NCBI RefSeq assembly: GCF_019175385.1
Contig: NC_083345.1
Location: forward strand, 6,673,205-6,737,204
Direction of reading: 5' to 3'
DNA from: Lycium barbarum
Lineage: Eukaryota > Streptophyta > Magnoliopsida > Solanales > Solanaceae
DNA: 64,000 bases
Shown piece by piece: positions 58,601 to 64,000 of the stretch. The notes under the pieces were generated by a model, which was not told the DNA's origin, did no database searches, and saw only the letters and a list, made by a program, of their open reading frames with translations. Position numbers and translations under genes: made by a program. The stretch's first letter is position 1. Every line of letters begins with the position of its first letter.

Positions 58601-59318
58601 GCCGCTGGGACATTTGTATTTCGTTGTATTTCAAAATGATGAAATACAGCCCCTGGTGTATTTACGTATTTCTAAAAATTTGGAATGGAGTAATTTGGAG
58701 AGAGAAACGTGAGCTGTTATGGAACTTCAGCCGTTATGCGTGATACATGGTTAACTTAATTTGACTTACCATTTAAAATGAAAAAAGAGAATCTATTCCA
58801 TAAATACAACCTATTTTTACTCTGCCGGATTTTATATTTTCGTGTATTTCAAAAAACGTGAACTCTGCCGGATTTTATATTTCTGTGTATTTCAAAAACG
58901 CGAAATATAACTGAATACAATAAAAACTAGCTACGGTTTATAAATATAGAAAAAATAGCTATAAATTATTAGAAGTTATTAAAATGTAACTGTTTATGTA
59001 AGTGGAAACTTACGTAAACACAAACATATATGACCCGAACCCACCAAATGTGACGATCCGGAAGTTATATATCTTTTTGTTTTTTTTGGATTTTCTTTTT
59101 AAGGTTTGGCTGAAGAAGAGTGAGATTTTGATGATGGGATTATGGGAATAGACGGAAGGGTGGAATTTTGTATTGATTACATGGCTGACTATTGGCCGTT
59201 GGATTGTTTCGAGTGGGTATTGATACACGGTGGGGATGAGATTAAGGTGAATGTGGAAAATCAGGATGAATATTTCCTCTTTTGGTAATGGAAAAATGAA
59301 TTTTGGAACAAAATAATA

Positions 59319-59575
59319 TTCCCTCCAGATCAAAAAGAGGGTCCGCTTATTTTTTATTTTATTTTTTTGGATAAAAAGAGTGTCCACTTATCAAATCAAA
59401 AAAGAATTAACCTTGTTTTTCCAGATTTATTCCTATTAAGTGCTATGTGATCAAATCTCAATACATATTTAATTAGGGTCAGTTTAGTCAAATTAACTGT
59501 TTTTGTCTAGGAGTTAATATTTTCTTAAGAGGTGTGCAAATGGCTAAGTGGACACTCTTTTTGATCCGCCGGGAG
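59319..59575. mobile_element. Stowaway MITE
   Basis: 257 bp, ends TTCCCTCCAGATCAAAAAGA and, inverted, CTCCCGGCGGATCAAAAAGA, flanked by TA (59317-59318, 59576-59577). Clear Tc1/mariner-derived element without coding capacity. Confidence 0.92.
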
Positions 59576-59579
59576 TAAC

Positions 59580-60631
59580 GAAGATGATAGGAAAATGAGC
59601 ATCTTAATAATGGCTTATTAACGTCCATTTATTATTAATGATATTTTTATTTCCCATTAAAAAATTTGTGTGGGAACAGGTTCGTAATTTTCCGATTAAC
59701 TAAGATATAGAGAAAAGTCATCAAACGCGGGAAAATAAACTTGAGTTTAACAATCAATGAAATTTAATGTATTAATACATACACAAAAAATGAAATAATG
59801 TTGATACACTATCTTGTAGCCTATACTTATCAGCTTAAAAATTAAGATGCAAAATTAATTTAAGGTAATTTAGATTCTTCTATATTTTGAGGAGTAAGTA
59901 GTTTTTTAAGGGATGTGTCAAAGGAAAAATCACCGACTAATGCGAATCGGAGGGAGTACTATTTTAAGTTTTGCATATGGGTTTAGGTTGGGTCGCTTCT
60001 CTTTTAATTAGATTTGTATTCATTAAGTTAAAAAGAAAAACAAAAAAAAGAGTAAAAGAATTTACAAGTTGGATTTCGTGAAGCCAGAATTTTCATTAAG
60101 AGTGTGGGGGGTGGGGGGTTCAAATATTAAGAAGTAAACATACAAATAAGTCAGGGAGATTCAACATCTATTATATATATACTTTAAAAGATAATTTCAA
60201 CCTTGAATATGCAGTGTAATTTTCGGCTGAAAGAGATGAACCCCCTTGGTCCCACTTGGCTCCACCCCTGTCCGGCAGTATTAACTTTTGTGTTGGTAGG
60301 GTGAAAGTTTTGTGATTTTTTCTGTTAGATAATATAGTTATGTGACTTTCGTGAAAAGAAGCCATATAGTTATGTGATTATCTCTGAAATTTACCCCCTT
60401 TTGGAGTTACTATAAATGATGATTATAAGATGTAAATCGTAAAGTCTTATTTATATAAGTTTTTTTTCATACTGAAATATTCGATTACCTAGAAATATAA
60501 TTAGTCATAAATGAGTTAGGGTAACAAAATTTGAGCATTATTTCTTAAATTTAGCTAGCACTCCTCCCAAGAATATTTTTACTCCAAGAATAATTACAAT
60601 CTAACTATTCTACAAGCATTTTATTAGATAA
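59580..60631 (+). repeat. Paralogue of 49.65-51.79 kb
   Basis: Matches 49660-49712 and 50885-51790 in order, skipping the Mutator-like element at 49722-50875, whose empty site is near 59660. Ends at the insertion beginning 60632. No gene. Confidence 0.75.
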
Positions 60632-61254
60632 CTAGATGGCGTGTGCCTATGCTGCGCACGGGCCCAACACTTTGGATTGTATAGTGTATCTATGTGTACG
60701 TAGTTGTGTACAATTGTAAGGATTTATGTATTGGGCAGTGATAGTATATATATTTTATATTCCTAATAAACATACTTAAATTTGCACTGTCGATGCATAT
60801 ATATAGATGAACATTAATACATATACCCAAATATTATTTGTCTATTAAGTGAAATTATGTGAGCATGATAAAATAGTGAAAAGTAAAAGGAGTGTAAAAA
60901 TGACACGTGACCAAAAACGTAATTAATACATGCCATTTGAAATGACATCATCTGTTATGATGCAATTTTTATGAGCAGGGGTAAAATTGGGAAAGTATGA
61001 ATATATTTAATACTAAGCTATAATAAGATTTTACTTTTAACTAATGAAATTATTCAATGGCAAGTGCTTTGACCAAATTGCCCTTGGTTGCCCTTGGTCG
61101 ACGATCCACTGCTTCAACTCATGCTTTTATATAGTTTAGTTTTAAAAAAAAGAATTTGTCTATTGCAAATTAAAAACTAAAAAAAAAAGGAAGAAATTGC
61201 ACGAATTGTCCTTCAAATGGGCTGGTATTTAATTTTTGCCTTTAGCAATTAATT

Positions 61255-61525
61255 TTAGGAATAAATTCAATAATATACAATCTAGCATAAAATATTATAT
61301 CCACGTAGTTATATTTTTAATTTACATCCGTATAGCCAACTTTTTTTACAATAGTGTTTATACACACGATATACAACATTATACACTTACTGTAAATAAT
61401 GTGTCGATCTTATATACAAGTTTATAATAATGTATAAAAGGGTTATTTTGGGTAATATAAAAAATATGAGTCATTTCAGGTAAATATTTTTTTCCAAATA
61501 GACATAGGCTGTTATTTTTCCTAAA
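61255..61525 (+). repeat. Dispersed repeat shared with 23.07-23.34 kb
   Basis: About 270 bp with common blocks ATTCAATAATATACAATC, TTTAATTTACATCCG, TATACACTTACTGTA and GTTATTTTTCCTAA. Probably a fragment of an uncharacterised transposon family. Confidence 0.65.
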
Positions 61526-62229
61526 TTTTATGCCTAGTGGCCATAAGTTTTTAATGGTGTGGAACATAACTTGTGAGATATTATGATGCAGAAATATAAA
61601 TTTATACCCCATAATTTTTTTTTGAGCTACAAAAATTAAACAGCAACACAAAATAAGGGCATAAGTGACAATGAGCCTAAAATATGTGGAGAAAGTTTTG
61701 GTAGGACCCATCGCACTCATGTGAATCCCCACCTTATTTTTTTATTTTTTACATGAGTAGGAGATGGACCCCCCCTCCCTTTTTTTTAACATGAGTTGTA
61801 GGTGGACGACGAAACCACCTCCGTCAATTTTTGTTTAGGGAAGGAAGGAGTTTTGTATTAAGTTGACATCAGAAGGTGTAATACATGTTATCCATAAATT
61901 TGGAATATCCAATAAAACCGTTAGAAAAACAACACAATAAGAGAAAGTGAATACTTTGATTTACCAACAAAGGGGCCACTTTTTTGGACAGTCATTCAAA
62001 ACTGCTGCAAATGCAGCGCGTGGAATAGAAATTCAACTGAATGAATCCACCATTATTGACTTAACGGGGGATACTTTGAGAATTACATAGATATTGCTTG
62101 ATTTTTTAATATGGGGTCCATTTTTTTTTATTTTGCTTGATTTTTTAAAATATGAGGTCCACGATTTTTTTTTTACATGAGTTGGAGGTAAAAAAAAAGT
62201 ACCATATTTTTTTAGACTGTCTAAAAAAA

Positions 62230-63360
62230 ATAATATAGCGGTTTTTGTGTTCAATTTAAATAGTTATTTTTTTTCCTGAATTTCTCTTTCTTAAATCTTC
62301 TCTAAGCGTACCTTTACCATTTTCTGAACTTATTATCATTATTTAAATGTCCTATTTTTTTTCCTTCTTCACGTGGACCCCATCTTATTTTTTTTATCTC
62401 TACTATTATGGAAGAGTAGGCCCCATCTTGTATTATATTTCAATTAATTGAAAAGATCAATAAATTATTTTACTTAGTCCGAATTTCATGCCATCATCTC
62501 TTTCTACTCAACAACACTGAAAAACGCTTTCATGTGTCAGCATCTGCTGTAGTCTTAAATTTTTAAGTATAGACTAACTTCATCATTTTAAGAAAATATG
62601 TGTATACGTTTCTTGACCATTTATATTTCGTATTCTCGATGTTATTCCTCATTATTTGTGTGAGACATATGTGTCTAAACTTATACCCAAAAGTATAAGT
62701 TTTAAATCTTTTGGTTTTATGACTTCTTTAGCGGTTTTTGTGTTCAATATAAATAGTTATTTCTTTTTTCCTGAATTTCTCTTCTTTAAATTTTCTCTAA
62801 GCGTACCTTTACCATTTTCTGAACTTATTTAAATGTCCTTTTTTTTTCCTTCTTCACGTGGACCCCACCTTATTATTATATTTTTTTTGCAATTATCTCT
62901 TAATTCTTGACGTGGATCCCACCTTAATTCTTTTTAATTTTTTTTTCTACTATTATAGAAGAGTGGGCCCGACTTTTTTTTTTTTTTTTTTTTATAATTT
63001 ACTATTATAGAAGACCGTTTATATTTCGTCTTCTTGATGTTATTCCTCATTATTGGTGTGAGACGTATGTGTCTAAACTTATACCCAGAGGTATAAGTTT
63101 TAAATCTTTTGGTTTTATGACTTCTTTAGCAGTTTTTGTGTTCAATTTAAATCGTTATTTCTTTTTTCTCGAACTTCTCTTCTTTACATTTTCTCTAAGC
63201 ATACCTTTATCATTTTTGAACTTGTTACCATTATTTAAATATCTTTTTTTTCTTGTTGCAATTGTCTCCTACTTCTTCACGTGGATCCCACCTTTTTTTT
63301 TTTTTTTTGCAGTTATCTCTTAATTCTCCACACGAACTCCACCTTAATTTTTTTAATCTC
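62230..63360 (+). repeat. Three-unit repeat inside the insertion
   Basis: Units at about 62235-62440, 62730-62960 and 63125-63350 share GCGGTTTTTGTGTTCAAT, TTCTCTAAGCGTACCTTTA, CTTCTTCACGTGGACCC and long T runs. Between units 2 and 3, and just before unit 2, the phrase GTGTCTAAACTTATACCCA is also repeated. Confidence 0.75.
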
Positions 63361-63770
63361 TATATGTGGTAATGTTGCATTCATGTATTGCCAATTAATT
63401 CTTTAGATCATAGGTGCAAATTAGAGGCTGTTTTAGGGTGGATGTTGCAAGTTCAAATGAATTTAATACTTCCAGCTCGAAATATATACATGTATAGTGT
63501 AGTGCACACTTAACTTCTATGTATCTAGTTTGAAAGTAGACATACTCATACGGTAATTAAAAGAGTGGACTCCACCTTAATTTTTTTTCATTCCTATTAT
63601 TATAAGAGATTGGGCTCCACCTTAATTTTTGTACTATTAAAGAAGATTGAGGCTCACCTTATTATTATTATTTTTTTTTTTCCAGAGTGACTGGCAAATT
63701 CTTAGAGTGACTGACGACGATGATATAGAAACTGATGTTTCTATATCGTAGTAAAATGTCCTTGTACGGA

Positions 63771-64000
63771 AAAGAGTCACAAAAATCAATTAAGGGTGCT
63801 TTTATAAAGTAAAATTATGTTAAGTGACAACAATATTCGTGCTGATTTGATTAGAGAGCAACTTTCTTGCAAATCAATAAGCTGGATATGTTGGGTTTTT
63901 TTTCCTTCATACGGATTGCCAAAAGATTTGTAAAGAAAAGTCTACTTTTGAAAAGAAGCATATCTGGTTTCAAACTTTCAAAACTTCTTTAAAAAAATCT
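63771..64000 (+). repeat. Right part of the paralogue of 51.79-52.02 kb
   Basis: Continues the match to 51790-52020 (GATTAGAGAGCAACTTTCTT, TCTGGTTTCAAACTTTC) to the window edge. No gene. Confidence 0.75.

Larger units (their letters stand above)
57523..59009. mobile_element. Insertion carrying an HSP70 fragment (Pack-MULE-like)
   Basis: 1487 bp, absent from S2, flanked by 9-bp copies TTACATAAA (57514-57522) and TTACGTAAA (59010-59018), the duplication size of Mutator elements. It holds a piece of an HSP70 gene, three roughly 110-bp tandem repeats (58325-58600) and a further repeated GAACTCTGCCGGATTTTATA phrase. Terminal inverted repeats are weak by eye, so the Mutator assignment rests on the duplication length and content. 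Confidence 0.55.
57270..59318 (-). repeat. Segment S3, interrupted
   Basis: 57270-57522 and 59010-59318 are paralogous to S2 (ATGGTATAAAC, TGGCCTTCATTT, CACAAACATATATGACCC, CCACCAAATGTGACGA, GGCTGACTATTGGCC). The middle is the insertion at 57523-59009. The minus-strand frame FRIVTFGGFGS is kept at 59040-59080. Confidence 0.65.
60632..63770 (-). mobile_element. 3.1-kb Helitron-like insertion
   Basis: The paralogous locus near 51780-51795 has ATTGGATAAAGGGTCAC without an insert. Here 3139 bp separates ATTAGATAA from AAAGAGTCAC. On the minus strand the insert starts TCCGTACAAGG and ends GCCCGTGCGCAGCATAGG..ATCTAG followed by T, as Helitrons do; the host base before the 5' end is T rather than A and the hairpin is imperfect. 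No Rep/helicase frame. It contains three repeats around CACGTGGACCCCA and a fragment shared with 23.07-23.34 kb. Confidence 0.45.

Noticed and set aside
1..64000. CRISPR arrays, operons, rRNA genes
   Set aside because: Nothing of this kind seen; spliced genes and plant transposons show a nuclear eukaryotic sequence.

Overview
The window is nuclear DNA of a flowering plant. It is AT-rich, has spliced genes, and is dominated by transposable elements. tRNA-derived SINEs of the Au type, Stowaway, hAT, CACTA and Mutator miniature elements and a Ty1/copia element make a eudicot, probably Solanaceae, the best guess. That family assignment is inference.

Only one gene looks intact. It is a minus-strand, six-exon gene (coding 12756-17043, untranslated first exon near 18.5 kb) whose exons join in frame to a 941-residue protein. 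Two tandem CCHC zinc knuckles and a C-terminal Plus3 domain mark it as the TZP family of light-signalling nuclear proteins. Three of its introns carry old transposons. A complete Ty1/copia element (7005-12458, 5-bp target duplication) lies 298 bp beyond its stop codon in convergent orientation. The element's gag frame is open, but its pol is broken by stops and frameshifts.

Layout: 1-0.98 kb unassigned; 0.98-5.2 kb duplicated segment A with nested CACTA, Mutator and hAT miniature elements; 5.4-6.0 kb a repeat carrying a SINE; 7.0-12.5 kb copia; 12.7-18.6 kb TZP; 18.6-24 kb intergenic repeats; 24-31.4 kb segment C; 31.6-37.3 kb tandem modules built from a short amplified repeat (here 'R1') plus two copies of a promoter and first exon; 37.8-41.1 kb repeats, a solo LTR and MITEs; 41.2-46.4 kb segment B, an inverted paralogue of A and direct paralogue of C, holding broken HD-ZIP IV and WRKY exons; 46.4-52 kb and 57.3-64 kb a second paralogous pair (S2 and S3, with S1 at 38.6-40.7 kb) interrupted by different insertions. 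These insertions are a Helitron carrying a processed histone H2B copy, a Mutator-type element with a minisatellite core, a Mutator-like insertion carrying an HSP70 fragment, and a 3.1-kb Helitron-like insertion.

Because so much is present in two or three copies, one copy often shows the empty site of a transposon found in the other. Several element ends and target duplications are therefore read from the sequence itself. No CRISPR, rRNA or bona fide tRNA gene was seen. The least explained part is the R1/'SSDE' repeat family in A, B, C and the 28-37 kb cluster.
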